Source: an uncultured Blautia sp.
GTDB taxonomy: Bacteria; Bacillota; Clostridia; Lachnospirales; Lachnospiraceae
Length of the DNA stretch: 42,763 nucleotides
Assembly: GCA_900547615.1 (NCBI GenBank)
Contig: URHH01000008.1
Span: forward strand, 1 to 42,763
Reading direction: 5' to 3'
Below, one piece after another: positions 22,791 through 31,649 of this stretch. The notes beneath the pieces are model-generated. The model was not told where the DNA came from. It saw nothing but the letters and a program-made list of their open reading frames with translations, and made no database searches. The translations under genes were made by a program, and so were the position numbers. Within the stretch, counting starts at the first letter, position 1. Each line of letters begins with the position of its first letter.

Positions 22791-23993
22791 TTACCTGAAA
22801 CACTTCTCCAGTATCTCTTCCATCTTCCAAATATCTTCCTTCTGAATCACAAGAGGCGGCACAATTCGAAGCACATTCTCCCCTGCGGAAATCACAAGAA
22901 GTCCTTCAGCCAGAGCCTTCTTTACCACATCTCCCACAGGACACTCTTTTTTCAGTACAAGCCCCTGCATAAATCCCATTCCACGGCGTTCCAGAACACA
23001 GTCGTGGTTTGCCGCAAGCCTGTCAAGAGCGTCCTCAAGACAAAGGGTCAGCTCCTGCACATGCTTTAAGATTTCATCTCTTTCAAAAATATCAAACACC
23101 TTACTCACAGCGGCGCATACAAAAGGATTTCCTCCGTATGTGGTGCCGTGATCTCCAGGGACAAGAGAAGCTGCAGCCGCTTTTTTTCCAAGAACAAACG
23201 CGCCTACAGGAACGCCGCAGCCAAGAGCCTTCGCACAAGTCATAATATCCGGTTTTACTCCGTATGCCTGCCATGCAAAATAATTTCCTGTTCTTCCCAT
23301 TCCACACTGAATTTCGTCAAAAATCAGAAGAATGTCTTTTTCATCGCAAATCCGGCGAAGCTCCTCTAAAAAATCCTGTTCTGCCGGAAAAATTCCTCCC
23401 TCACCCTGCACAGGCTCCAGAAGAATGGCGCAGGTTTTCTCTGTAATTTGTTCCTTTACACTGTCAATATCATTAAAATCCGCAAATTTTACTCCGTCCA
23501 TAAGCGGAGCAAACGGATCGCGGTAATGCGCATTTCCAGTCACAGAAAGAGCTCCTATGGTTCTTCCGTGGAAAGAATGGTTCATGGCAATAATCTCATG
23601 CCCGCTGTGTCCGTCTCGAACATACGCGTACTTTTTTGCAGCCTTCAAAGCGCCCTCAATCGCCTCTGTTCCGCTGTTTGTAAAAAACACTTTTTCCAGT
23701 CCGGAAGCTTTTACAAGTTTTTCCCCTGCCTCCGCAATCGGTACGTTATAATAGAGATTCGATACGTGAAGCAGCTTATCCACCTGCTCTTTTAATGCCT
23801 CATCGTATCCCGGATAATGATAGCCAAGAGCATTTACTGCAATTCCCGCTGCAAAATCAAGGTATTCTTTCCCCTCTGTATCATAAAGACAGACGCCCTC
23901 TCCTCTTTCGAATACGACAGGAAAACGGTTATAAGTGTGAAGGATATATTCTTCCGCCTGATTCATTTTTTCAGTCATGGTCATACATTTCAC
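22791..23993 (-). CDS. argD: Acetylornithine aminotransferase
   Basis: PLP-dependent class III aminotransferase that converts N-acetylglutamate semialdehyde to N-acetylornithine. It has 400 residues from the GTG at 23993. Key motifs are NSGTEAIEGALKAAKKYA (cofactor phosphate), the PLP-contacting Asp in IFDEIQCGMGRTG (226) and the Schiff-base Lys255 in MTCAKALG. The start is ambiguous: the GTG lies 3 nt after GGGAGGACG, and ATGs at 23984 and 23978 are alternatives. The gene overlaps the end of argB and is last in the argCJBD operon. Confidence 0.95.
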   Translation of the reverse strand: MKCMTMTEKMNQAEEYILHTYNRFPVVFERGEGVCLYDTEGKEYLDFAAGIAVNALGYHYPGYDEALKEQVDKLLHVSNLYYNVPIAEAGEKLVKASGLEKVFFTNSGTEAIEGALKAAKKYAYVRDGHSGHEIIAMNHSFHGRTIGALSVTGNAHYRDPFAPLMDGVKFADFNDIDSVKEQITEKTCAILLEPVQGEGGIFPAEQDFLEELRRICDEKDILLIFDEIQCGMGRTGNYFAWQAYGVKPDIMTCAKALGCGVPVGAFVLGKKAAAASLVPGDHGTTYGGNPFVCAAVSKVFDIFERDEILKHVQELTLCLEDALDRLAANHDCVLERRGMGFMQGLVLKKECPVGDVVKKALAEGLLVISAGENVLRIVPPLVIQKEDIWKMEEILEKCFR

Positions 23994-24861
23994 CGTCCTC
24001 CCTTAAAATTGCAGTTCCGATTCCTTTGTTTGTGAAAATTTCCAGAAGAAGGCTGTGCGGAATCCTGCCGTCCAGAATATGGACCCTGTTTACCCCTTCT
24101 TCAATGGCATGAATACAGTTCTGAAGCTTCGGAATCATGCCTCCGCCTACATATCCCTCTCCGATCATAGCTTCCGCCTCGTGTACGTGAAGCTCGGAAA
24201 TCAGGCTGGACGGATCGTCCTTATCCTTATATACCCCTTCAATATCAGAAAGAAAGGCAAGCTTTTCTGCGTGAACTGCCTTTGCAATAGCGCAGGCGGC
24301 ATCGTCCGCGTTAATATTGTACGTCTGAAACTCCTCGTCATATCCTACCGGGAAAATAATAGGAAGGAAGTCATTTTCCAGAAGATCGTAAAGAATCTGC
24401 GGATCTACCTTTGTGATCTCCCCTACAAATCCTATGTCTTCTCCGTCTGAAAGCTTCTTTTTACAGGAAAGAAGTCCTCCGTCCTTTCCGCTGATGCCCA
24501 CTGCCTTCACACCGAGAGACTGCACAAGCGTCACAAGCTCTTTGTTGACTTTTGCAAGAACCATCTCCGCGATTTCCATTGTATCTTTATCTGTCACACG
24601 AAGACCGTTGATAAACTTTGGCTCCATGCCGACTTTTCCTACCCAGCGGCTGATTTCTTTTCCTCCGCCGTGGACAATGATCGGCTTAAAACCCACAAGC
24701 TTTAAAAGAACCGCGTCTTTGATCACATTTCTTTTTAATTCTTCGTCAAGCATGGCGCTTCCGCCGTACTTAATCACTACAATCTTCCTGTTAAACCGCT
24801 GTATATATGGAAGCGCCTCGATGAGCACCTCCGCCTTTTCCAGATATTTATGATTTACCAT
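23971..24861 (-). CDS. argB: Acetylglutamate kinase
   Basis: Phosphorylates N-acetylglutamate, the second step of arginine synthesis and the usual feedback-controlled step in the cyclic pathway. It has 296 residues with the amino-acid-kinase fold. Motifs are VIKYGGSAM (ATP phosphate loop), IIVHGGGKEIS and the INADDAACAIA and GGGMIPKL blocks. It starts at ATG 24861 behind GGGAGAGAAGAG, 15 bp after argJ. An N-terminal helix of about 20 residues (LEKAEVLIEALPYIQRF) is of the type linked to arginine-inhibited hexameric enzymes; that point is inference. Confidence 0.96.
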   Translation of the reverse strand: MVNHKYLEKAEVLIEALPYIQRFNRKIVVIKYGGSAMLDEELKRNVIKDAVLLKLVGFKPIIVHGGGKEISRWVGKVGMEPKFINGLRVTDKDTMEIAEMVLAKVNKELVTLVQSLGVKAVGISGKDGGLLSCKKKLSDGEDIGFVGEITKVDPQILYDLLENDFLPIIFPVGYDEEFQTYNINADDAACAIAKAVHAEKLAFLSDIEGVYKDKDDPSSLISELHVHEAEAMIGEGYVGGGMIPKLQNCIHAIEEGVNRVHILDGRIPHSLLLEIFTNKGIGTAILREDGEMYDHD

Positions 24862-24876
24862 TTCTCTTCTCTCCCT

Positions 24877-26100
24877 TTAGCTTCTATAATCTGCGTTGAT
24901 TTTCACGTAATCGTAAGTGAGGTCACAGCCCCATGCCGTTGCAGAGGCATCTCCCATTTTCATATCAGCAATGGCAGTCACCTCGTCCTCTGAAAGAATT
25001 TTTGTCGCTTCTTCCTCGCTGTAGCCTGTCGAAACACCGTTTTCGATAATCTTGATTTTTCCTGCCCTGCTCTCAAAATAAAGGTCTACTTTTTCCGGAT
25101 CAAAAGAAACGCCGGAATAGCCGAGCGCACAGAGAATCCTGCCCCAGTTTGCATCGTGTCCGTAAATGGCTGCCTTTGTAAGTGAGGAGGTCACAACAGA
25201 TTTGCTTAAAATGACTGCCTCTTTCTTTGTTGCCGCGCCGATTACTTTTACCTCAAAAAGAGCGGTCGCTCCTTCTCCGTCTCCTGCGATTTTTTTTGAA
25301 AGAGTGGTGTTTACATAATTCAAAGCCTTTTTGAATGTTTCATAATCCTGATTTTTCTCTGTAATTTCCTCATTACCTGCCATTCCGTTTGCAAGAAGGA
25401 GAACTGTATCGTTTGTGGAAGTATCGCCGTCTACGGAAATCATATTGTAGGTATCCTTTACGTCCTCTTTCAGAGCTTCCATTAAAAGCTCCTTTGAAAT
25501 GGAAATATCCGTAGTCACAAAACCAAGCATGGTACACATATTTGGGTGGATCATCCCGGAGCCTTTACACATTCCGCCTATTGTTACGGTTTTTCCTCCG
25601 ATTTCTATTTCTACTGCCACTTCTTTATGCACCGTATCAGTCGTCATAATGGCTTTTGCTGCGTCTGTTCCTGCTGAAATTTCCCCTGAGAGAACGGGCG
25701 CCATCATTTTTACCCCGTTTTTGATTTTCTCAATGGGAACCTGCATACCGATGACTCCTGTAGAAGCCACAAGAACACTGTCCGGGGAGATATTAAGGAT
25801 TTTTGCTGCCGCGTCTGCTGTCTCCTTACAATATCCGTATCCTTCCTCTCCTGTACAGGCATTTGCGATTCCGCTGTTGCAGATCACTGCCTGGGCGTAA
25901 GGCTGCTCATACACTACCTTCTGATCCCATTTTACAGGAGCTGCCTTTACAACATTTGTGGTAAAAGTCCCTGCTGCCTTACATGGAACGGTACTGTAGA
26001 TCATCGCCATATCCGTCCGTCCCTTATATTTGATCTCTGCTGCTGCAGAAGCTGCCTGAAATCCCTTTGCCGCCGTTACGCCACCTTTTATTTCTTTCAT
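24877..26100 (-). CDS. argJ: Bifunctional glutamate N-acetyltransferase / amino-acid acetyltransferase
   Basis: Transfers acetyl from N-acetylornithine to glutamate, closing the acetyl cycle; many members also use acetyl-CoA. It has 407 residues from ATG 26100, which follows GGAGGAAGAG. A longer frame start has no support. The precursor self-cleaves into two chains before a Thr; here the site is in HPNMCTMLGF at Thr190, with Cys instead of the usual Ala just before it. KGSGMI and the STGVIG and DGDTSTND motifs are present. It sits between argC and argB, as in other thermophile-type and Clostridia arg operons. Confidence 0.96.
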   Translation of the reverse strand: MKEIKGGVTAAKGFQAASAAAEIKYKGRTDMAMIYSTVPCKAAGTFTTNVVKAAPVKWDQKVVYEQPYAQAVICNSGIANACTGEEGYGYCKETADAAAKILNISPDSVLVASTGVIGMQVPIEKIKNGVKMMAPVLSGEISAGTDAAKAIMTTDTVHKEVAVEIEIGGKTVTIGGMCKGSGMIHPNMCTMLGFVTTDISISKELLMEALKEDVKDTYNMISVDGDTSTNDTVLLLANGMAGNEEITEKNQDYETFKKALNYVNTTLSKKIAGDGEGATALFEVKVIGAATKKEAVILSKSVVTSSLTKAAIYGHDANWGRILCALGYSGVSFDPEKVDLYFESRAGKIKIIENGVSTGYSEEEATKILSEDEVTAIADMKMGDASATAWGCDLTYDYVKINADYRS

Positions 26101-26111
26101 GTCTCTTCCTC

Positions 26112-27152
26112 CTACGGACACATGGGAACTTTCATAAGTCCCTCTGTCTCTTTTAATCCAAACATCAGATTCATATTCTGGACTGCCTGACCGGCTGCCC
26201 CCTTTACAAGATTATCCATAGCGCCCATCATAATGACGCGTCCTGTCCTCTCGTCAATTTTGAAATTCACATCTACAAAATTACTTCCTTCTACCCATTT
26301 TGTCTGTGGGCATACGTCTTTTTCCAGAACACGGACAAAGGCTTCTTTTTCATAATATTTATCATATGCAGCCTTTACCTCTTCATAGGAAACCTTTTTT
26401 GTAAGAGATGCGTAAGCTGTGATCAAAATTCCTCTGTTCATGGGAATCAGGTGCGGAGTAAAATTAAGAAGCACTTTCTGTCCGCAGGCATATCCAAGCT
26501 GTTCCTCAATCTCAGGTGTATGGCGATGGGAAGCAACGCCGTATGCCTTGATATTTTCATTTACCTCACAGAAAAGATTATCCACTTTTGCGCCTCTTCC
26601 TGCTCCTGACGTACCAGATTTTGCATCTATAATAATCGTAGCCGGGTCAATCAGCCCTTCCTTTAATAAAGGATAAATGGAAAGTGTGGAACATGTGGGA
26701 TAACAGCCAGGATTTGCCACAAGCCTTGCTCCTTTTACCTGTTCTCTGTTGATCTCACAGAGACCGTACACCGCTTCCTCAATAAACTGCGGCGCTTTAT
26801 GAGTGATACCATACCACTTTTCATAAGTAGCTACATCTTTAATACGGAAATCTGCACTTAAATCAATTACCTTTGTTTTGGAAAGAATCTCTTCATTAAT
26901 AAGAGAAGCGCAAAGCCCCTGAGGTGTTGCTGTAAAAATCACATCAGCCTCTTCTGCAAGTGCTGCCATATTGTCGTCCATACATTTTGCGTCTGCCAGT
27001 TTAAAAAAATTCTGATAAATATCTGTATACTTCTTATCTATATAACTTCTGGAACCGTACCACACGATTTCCGCTTCCTTATGCTCAAGAAGAAGCCTCA
27101 CGATCTCATTTCCCGCATAGCCGGTTGCCCCGATAATTCCTGCCTTTATCAT
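26112..27152 (-). CDS. argC: N-acetyl-gamma-glutamyl-phosphate reductase
   Basis: NADPH-dependent reductase, third step of arginine synthesis, 346 residues. The Rossmann start is AGIIGATGYAGNE. Catalytic Cys150 is in VANPGCYPTCS, and the C-terminal half has SHRHTPEIEEQLG and the conserved HLIPMNRGIL block. It starts at ATG 27152 behind AAAGGAGGGATC and is first in the argCJBD operon. It lies 11 bp before argJ. The promoter, in the shared intergenic region with argG, carries a candidate arginine-regulator motif at its -35. Confidence 0.96.
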   Translation of the reverse strand: MIKAGIIGATGYAGNEIVRLLLEHKEAEIVWYGSRSYIDKKYTDIYQNFFKLADAKCMDDNMAALAEEADVIFTATPQGLCASLINEEILSKTKVIDLSADFRIKDVATYEKWYGITHKAPQFIEEAVYGLCEINREQVKGARLVANPGCYPTCSTLSIYPLLKEGLIDPATIIIDAKSGTSGAGRGAKVDNLFCEVNENIKAYGVASHRHTPEIEEQLGYACGQKVLLNFTPHLIPMNRGILITAYASLTKKVSYEEVKAAYDKYYEKEAFVRVLEKDVCPQTKWVEGSNFVDVNFKIDERTGRVIMMGAMDNLVKGAAGQAVQNMNLMFGLKETEGLMKVPMCP

Positions 27153-27204
27153 AATTCAGATCCCTCCTTTATATCTGTATAAACATGAATGTTTTGTGTG
27201 TATC

Positions 27205-27233
27205 ATTATACAACTGCAATGTATATTATGCAA
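27205..27233 (-). promoter_or_regulatory. argC promoter with candidate ARG box
   Basis: On the minus strand TTGCAT (27228-27233), 17 bp, TATAAT (27205-27210). The plus-strand motif TGTATATTATGCA at 27220-27232 overlaps the -35 and recurs with one change at the argG promoter. It is a likely ArgR-type operator. Confidence 0.65.
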
Positions 27234-27348
27234 CTTGTTTTTTTGTTTTTTATTCATATTTATGCTATTTTGTGCAGTTTTAAAAAATCCATTCTTATAT
27301 AAATAAAATTTTTATGCAAAAATTTTCTTATTTTTCCCATTTTAGGTA

Positions 27349-27382
27349 TTGCATATTTATGAGAATAGGTGTATATTATTCA
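27349..27382 (+). promoter_or_regulatory. argG promoter with candidate ARG box
   Basis: TTGCAT (27349-27354), 17 bp, TATATT (27372-27377). TGTATATTATTCA at 27370-27382 covers the -10, matching the motif at the argC promoter in 12 of 13 positions. The reverse complement TGAATAATATACA resembles half of a classical ARG box. The rest of the 27153-27469 gap holds only AT-rich sequence with further TATGCA/ATTCAT-like words. Confidence 0.6.
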
Positions 27383-27416
27383 TTGTCAACAGACAACAGA
27401 CATTGAACATTAAAAA

Positions 27417-27441
27417 ATGCCCGGTCTTCTGACCCCGGCAT
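27417..27441 (+). promoter_or_regulatory. Hairpin in the argG leader
   Basis: ATGCC-(C)-GGTC / GACC-(CC)-GGCAT with a TTCT loop, placed 28 nt before the argG start codon. There is no U-run, so it is not a terminator. It could stabilise the mRNA or affect ribosome access. Confidence 0.5.
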
Positions 27442-27469
27442 GTTAATAAAAATCCAGGAGGAATATATT

Positions 27470-28696
27470 ATGAAAGAAAAAGTTATTTTAGCATACTCTG
27501 GCGGTCTTGATACCACAGCATTAATCCCGTGGTTAAAAGAAAATTTTGATTATGAAGTTATCTGCTGCTGCATTGACTGCGGACAGGGAAATGAACTGGA
27601 CGGACTGGAAGAAAGAGCAAAACTTTCCGGAGCTTCCAAATTATACATCGAAAACATCATCGACGAATTCTGCGACGACTACATTGTTCCATGCGTACAG
27701 GCAGGCGCCGTATACGAACACAAATACCTTCTCGGAACTTCTATGGCACGTCCGGGAATCGCAAAAAAACTTGTGGAAATCGCACGGAAAGAAGGCGCTA
27801 CGGCTATCTGTCACGGAGCAACAGGAAAAGGAAACGACCAGATCCGTTTTGAGCTTGGAATCAAAGCCCTTGCTCCTGACCTGAAGATCATCGCACCCTG
27901 GCGTATGACAGATGTGTGGACTATGCAGTCCCGTGAAGATGAGATTGCTTACTGCAAAGAGCACGGCATTGACCTTCCATTTGACGCAAGCCACAGCTAC
28001 AGCCGCGACCGTAATTTATGGCATATCAGCCATGAAGGTCTGGAACTGGAAGACCCGGCACAGGAGCCAAACTACGACGATCTTCTCGTTCTCGGCGTAA
28101 CTCCTCAGAAAGCGCCTGACAAAGAAACAGAAGTATCCATTACATTTGAAGCCGGCGTTCCGAAAACATTAAACGGCAAAGCTATGAAGGTTTCTGAAAT
28201 TATCGAAGAATTAAATAAACTCGGCGGCGAAAACGGTATCGGCATTATCGACATTGTGGAAAACCGTGTAGTAGGTATGAAATCCCGCGGTGTGTACGAG
28301 ACACCTGGCGGAACCATTCTTATGGAAGCTCACGACCAGTTAGAGGAATTGATCCTTGACCGTGACACAATGGAAATGAAGAAGAAACTTGGCAGCCAGT
28401 TTGCTCAGATCGTATATGAAGGAAAATGGTTTACACCGCTTCGTGAAGCGATTCAGGCATTTGTGGAATCTACTCAGCAGTACGTAACCGGAGAAGTAAA
28501 ATTCAAGCTGTACAAAGGAAACATCATCAAGGCAGGCACAACCTCTCCATACAGCCTTTACAGCGAATCCCTCGCTTCCTTCACAACAGGCGACCTTTAC
28601 GACCACCACGATGCAGACGGCTTCATCACTCTCTTCGGACTTCCTCTGAAAGTTCGTGCAATGAAAATGGCAGAAGCCTTAAAAGAAAATAAATAA
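27470..28696 (+). CDS. argG: Argininosuccinate synthase
   Basis: Joins citrulline and aspartate using ATP, the penultimate step of arginine synthesis. It has 408 residues from ATG 27470 behind CCAGGAGG. The PP-loop motif is AYSGGLDTT near the N-terminus; ATGKGNDQIRFE, APWR and YGGTILMEA-type family blocks follow (here PGGTILMEAHDQLE). The frame is open ten codons upstream but the ribosome binding site lies within that stretch. It is divergent from argCJBD and monocistronic. argH and argF are not in the window. Confidence 0.97.
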   Translation: MKEKVILAYSGGLDTTALIPWLKENFDYEVICCCIDCGQGNELDGLEERAKLSGASKLYIENIIDEFCDDYIVPCVQAGAVYEHKYLLGTSMARPGIAKKLVEIARKEGATAICHGATGKGNDQIRFELGIKALAPDLKIIAPWRMTDVWTMQSREDEIAYCKEHGIDLPFDASHSYSRDRNLWHISHEGLELEDPAQEPNYDDLLVLGVTPQKAPDKETEVSITFEAGVPKTLNGKAMKVSEIIEELNKLGGENGIGIIDIVENRVVGMKSRGVYETPGGTILMEAHDQLEELILDRDTMEMKKKLGSQFAQIVYEGKWFTPLREAIQAFVESTQQYVTGEVKFKLYKGNIIKAGTTSPYSLYSESLASFTTGDLYDHHDADGFITLFGLPLKVRAMKMAEALKENK

Positions 28697-28708
28697 GTAA
28701 TACAAAAC

Positions 28709-28738
28709 GGGACAGCCAGAAACGCTGTCCCATTTTTA
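28709..28738. terminator. Terminator after argG, shared with the convergent AI-2E-family gene
   Basis: GGGACAGC / GCTGTCCC, an 8-bp perfect stem with a 7-nt loop, followed by ATTTTT on the plus strand. On the minus strand it is followed by GTTTTG. Confidence 0.92.
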
Positions 28739-28746
28739 TACCATTC

Positions 28747-29904
28747 TTAAATTACCTGAATCCTCTTTTTTCTGAGCCGCTTATATACCCACTCACGGAA
28801 CAGGGCATATGCCACAGAAGTAAGCGGAATAAATATGAGCATTCCCACAATTCCCATAAGACTTCCACCTATGGTAACTGCCATCAGTACCCAGATAGAA
28901 GGAAGACCTACAGAATTTCCCACTACATGAGGATAGATCAGATTTCCTTCTATCTGCTGAAGGAGCAGGAAAATACCAAGGAATACCAGCGCCTGCAGAG
29001 GATTTACCATAAAGATCAGGAAGAATCCAACCCAGCAGCCGATAAAACCTCCAAAAACAGGAATCAGTGCAGTAAACGAAATCAATACGCCCACAAGCAT
29101 TGCATATGGGAACTTGAAAACAGTCATAACTACAAAGAACATACTTCCAAGAATTACTGCCTCTATACACTGTCCCGCAATAAAACTTGCAAAAATCCGG
29201 TTAGCCAGAGTGCAGACATGAAGGACATAATTCACTGTTTTCTGTGAAAACAGCGCGTATAAAGCCTTTTTTATCTGCAGCATAAGATGTTCTTTCTGAA
29301 GCAGGATATAGCAGGCAAAAATAAAACCAATACCTACATTGACTGCTGTGCTTACAATTCCTGTCGTCACAGTAATGGCGGAAGTTAAAATATTATTCAC
29401 TCCGTTTTGTAGCACATTGATCACAGAATCCAACATCTTTCCCGGCTGGAAATCTATAGAATTTGCCCACACCACGATCGGCGAATCCTGACTGAGCGTA
29501 CGATCCAGCCAGTTCTGAAGCATCGGAATACTTTTCTCTATCTGTTTTGCCACGCTTACAAAAGTAGAGCCGAGCTCCGGAATTACCACAAGAGCTACGA
29601 CAAGAACGATCGCAACTACAAACAGAATCGATAACAGAAGGCTGATGGGACGTCCCAGCTTGATCGCCGCCTTATTTCCCTTTCTCCGCGCTTTCTCAAA
29701 TAAATGTTTCTCCATGAATTTCATGGGAACATTCAGCACAAACGCAATGGCACAGCCAAGTATAAAAGGAAACATAAGACTCCAGAGAAGTCCCAGATAC
29801 TGCAGAACTACGTCCATATTGCGAACCCCCACATAGAGCAGAACTGCAAACCCGATCAGACACGCCGCCTTTTTCATTGTATCTTTACTTATTTTTATTT
29901 CCAC
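28747..29904 (-). CDS. AI-2E family transporter (UPF0118)
   Basis: Polytopic membrane protein of 385 residues with about eight helices and a large extracytoplasmic/helical segment between the second and third pairs. Family blocks are VALVVIPELGSTFVS, the GIGFIFACYILLQKE segment and the closing PHVVGNSVGLPSIWVLMAV motif. Members have been linked to AI-2 export, Na+/H+ antiport and other efflux, so no substrate is assigned. It starts at GTG 29904 behind GGAGGAAATC, 25 bp downstream of the xanthine permease gene, and is probably cotranscribed with it. The pairing does not explain its function. Confidence 0.88.
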   Translation of the reverse strand: MEIKISKDTMKKAACLIGFAVLLYVGVRNMDVVLQYLGLLWSLMFPFILGCAIAFVLNVPMKFMEKHLFEKARRKGNKAAIKLGRPISLLLSILFVVAIVLVVALVVIPELGSTFVSVAKQIEKSIPMLQNWLDRTLSQDSPIVVWANSIDFQPGKMLDSVINVLQNGVNNILTSAITVTTGIVSTAVNVGIGFIFACYILLQKEHLMLQIKKALYALFSQKTVNYVLHVCTLANRIFASFIAGQCIEAVILGSMFFVVMTVFKFPYAMLVGVLISFTALIPVFGGFIGCWVGFFLIFMVNPLQALVFLGIFLLLQQIEGNLIYPHVVGNSVGLPSIWVLMAVTIGGSLMGIVGMLIFIPLTSVAYALFREWVYKRLRKKRIQVI

Positions 29905-29929
29905 AGATTTCCTCCACTTTATTACCTTA

Positions 29930-31264
29930 TTAATCCTCTACTTTTTTAATATCCATATCTTTCGGAAGTACAAGACTTAATATAATGGATACCACAAATA
30001 CAACCGCCACGCAGTTTGCAGAAAATACGTCTTTTACTACCTGCGGGAAAATTCTCCATATGTCCATCTCACTTGCACTTGTAAATCCGATTCCCACTGC
30101 CAGAGAAAGCGCTACTATTGTAATATTTCTCTGAGAAAATCCGGCCTTTGCCACCATCTGAATACCGCTTACAAGAATCGTACCGAACATCATGATGGTA
30201 CAGCCGCCTAAAACAGCGTCCGGAAGACTTGCGAAAAAGTTTCCGATTGGAGGAAGAAGCCCTGCAAGGATCATGCACACTGCTCCTGTCATAATTGTAA
30301 AGCGGTTAACAACCTTTGTCATATTAATAAGCCCTACATTCTGGCTGAAGGAAGTAACCGGCGGACAGCCAAAAAGTGAAGAAATCGTACTTGCATATCC
30401 GTCACAGGCAAGGGAACCTGAAATTTCTTCTGTTGTGATCTCACGGTTCAGACCGCCGGATACCATTGCCGTTGTATCCCCGATCGTTTCTGCTGCAGAA
30501 ACCAGGAAGATAATTACAACAGAAGCGATCGCTCCGATATTAAATTCCGGTTTAAACGGCAGAAAATGCGGCAGGGAAATAATGCCGCCGGACATAATTC
30601 CTGAAAAATCCACCATGCCCATAAAAATTGCAACTATGTAACCCACAACGAGACCTACAAGAACAGATAACTGTTTCCAGTAGCCTTTTGCAAGAATATT
30701 AAATAAAATACAGGTTACAAGAGTAATGGTTCCAAGAATCAGATTCTGTGCGGAACCGAAATCCTCTGTGTATCCGCCTCCAAAAGACCTCGCGCCTACT
30801 GTAAACAGAGAGTAACCGATCGCAGTTACCACAGACGCTGCAACAACCGGCGTAATAATCTTCTTCCAGTATTTTGCAAGAAGTCCCAGCGTACCTTCCA
30901 CAAGACCGCCGACAAGCACAGCACCTATCATGGTTTCATACCCGTAAGTCGTCCCTACATAACTTAAAATTGTTACAAAGGTAAAGCTGACCCCCATTAC
31001 AATAGGAAGCTTTGAACCAATTTTCCACACCGGATAGAGCTGGATCAGCGTGGCGATCCCTGCCACAAACATGGCATTCTGAAGCAGCACGGCAATCTGT
31101 CCGTTCTCAAGGCCTGCTGCTGCACCAATGATGGTAATAGGTGTAAGATTCGCAACAAACATCGCCAGAACATGCTGCAGTCCGAAAGGAATTGCCCTTC
31201 CAATCGGCACTCTTCCGTCAAGACGATAAATGTTGCTCATACTTACATTTCCATTTTGTTTCAT
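29930..31264 (-). CDS. Nucleobase:cation symporter, NCS2 xanthine/uracil permease family
   Basis: Permease of 444 residues with 12-14 helices. The N-terminal block PFGLQHVLAMFVANLTPI and the QNVGLINMTKVVNRF segment are NCS2 hallmarks. The closest recognisable group is xanthine/uric-acid permeases such as PbuX. It starts at ATG 31264 behind GGGAGGTG. It is divergent from guanine deaminase, whose product is xanthine, which supports a purine substrate. Its own leader is only about 29 nt and holds no riboswitch. Confidence 0.9.
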   Translation of the reverse strand: MKQNGNVSMSNIYRLDGRVPIGRAIPFGLQHVLAMFVANLTPITIIGAAAGLENGQIAVLLQNAMFVAGIATLIQLYPVWKIGSKLPIVMGVSFTFVTILSYVGTTYGYETMIGAVLVGGLVEGTLGLLAKYWKKIITPVVAASVVTAIGYSLFTVGARSFGGGYTEDFGSAQNLILGTITLVTCILFNILAKGYWKQLSVLVGLVVGYIVAIFMGMVDFSGIMSGGIISLPHFLPFKPEFNIGAIASVVIIFLVSAAETIGDTTAMVSGGLNREITTEEISGSLACDGYASTISSLFGCPPVTSFSQNVGLINMTKVVNRFTIMTGAVCMILAGLLPPIGNFFASLPDAVLGGCTIMMFGTILVSGIQMVAKAGFSQRNITIVALSLAVGIGFTSASEMDIWRIFPQVVKDVFSANCVAVVFVVSIILSLVLPKDMDIKKVED

Positions 31265-31299
31265 AAAACACCTCCCGTTTCTATATATAAGTATAGTAA

Positions 31300-31328
31300 A
31301 GTATATAATAGATTTCTGTTTTTATCAA
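31300..31328 (-). promoter_or_regulatory. Promoter of the xanthine-permease operon
   Basis: On the minus strand TTGATA (31323-31328), 17 bp, TATACT (31300-31305). The predicted start lies about 29 nt before the start codon. Confidence 0.7.
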
Positions 31329-31421
31329 ACTATTTTTATCTTTTTCTTTCATTGTGCATTTTCAACAATTTTGCCATTGTTTTTTTGACGTTTTCGATAT
31401 TTTCTTTTTTTCATAAAACAA

Positions 31422-31450
31422 TTGACAGAAAAATCATTATCTTTTATAAT
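31422..31450 (+). promoter_or_regulatory. Promoter of the guanine deaminase operon
   Basis: TTGACA (31422-31427), 17 bp, TATAAT (31445-31450), a consensus housekeeping promoter. Transcription would begin near 31457, about 27 nt before the riboswitch aptamer, leaving a leader of about 190 nt. Confidence 0.85.
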
Positions 31451-31483
31451 ATTTTATGTAAAAGATATATCGCAGAATGCAGC

Positions 31484-31548
31484 AACTTATATAAGTCCAT
31501 AATCGGTTGGACGTCTCTACCAACTACCGTAATAGTTGCCTATAAGTT
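31484..31548 (+). promoter_or_regulatory. Purine-class riboswitch aptamer (variant core)
   Basis: P1 pairs AACTTATA (31484-31491) with TATAAGTT (31541-31548). P2 is GTCCA / TGGAC (31495-31512) with a loop ending in GG; P3 is CAACTA / TAGTTG (31521-31538) with a CCGTAA loop. The GG and CC can form the loop-loop kiss. The J2/3 strand is GTCTCTA and J3/1 is CCT. Numbering as in the xpt aptamer, position 22 is U, 47 U, 51 U and 74 C (guanine/xanthine-type pairing base). However, position 73 is C instead of the conserved A, and 48 is C instead of U. It lies directly upstream of guanine deaminase. Confidence 0.85.
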
Positions 31549-31597
31549 TTTTTCGTGGACGGCAAAAAACAGGCGACGTATGCCCGGTAGTTTTTTT
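31522..31597 (+). terminator. Riboswitch expression platform: terminator that uses the aptamer P3 strand
   Basis: AACTACCG (31522-31529, P3 5' strand and loop) pairs perfectly with CGGTAGTT (31585-31592), which runs into T5. Inside it, ATA/TAT and GTTGCC (31535-31540) with GGCGAC (31572-31577) extend the stem, capped by GTTTTTT/AAAAAAC. Forming it destroys P3 and J3/1, so ligand-bound aptamer should prevent termination (an ON switch). Confidence 0.75.
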
Positions 31598-31649
31598 GAC
31601 GGTCTGCCATGAAATAACTGCTGCCGACACGAGAAAGAAGGTGACGTAT

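Noticed and set aside
27153..27469. T-box or arginine riboswitch in the argC-argG gap
   Set aside because: No T-box core sequence or terminator/antiterminator pair is visible, and both leaders are too short. Only a small hairpin without a U-run is present.
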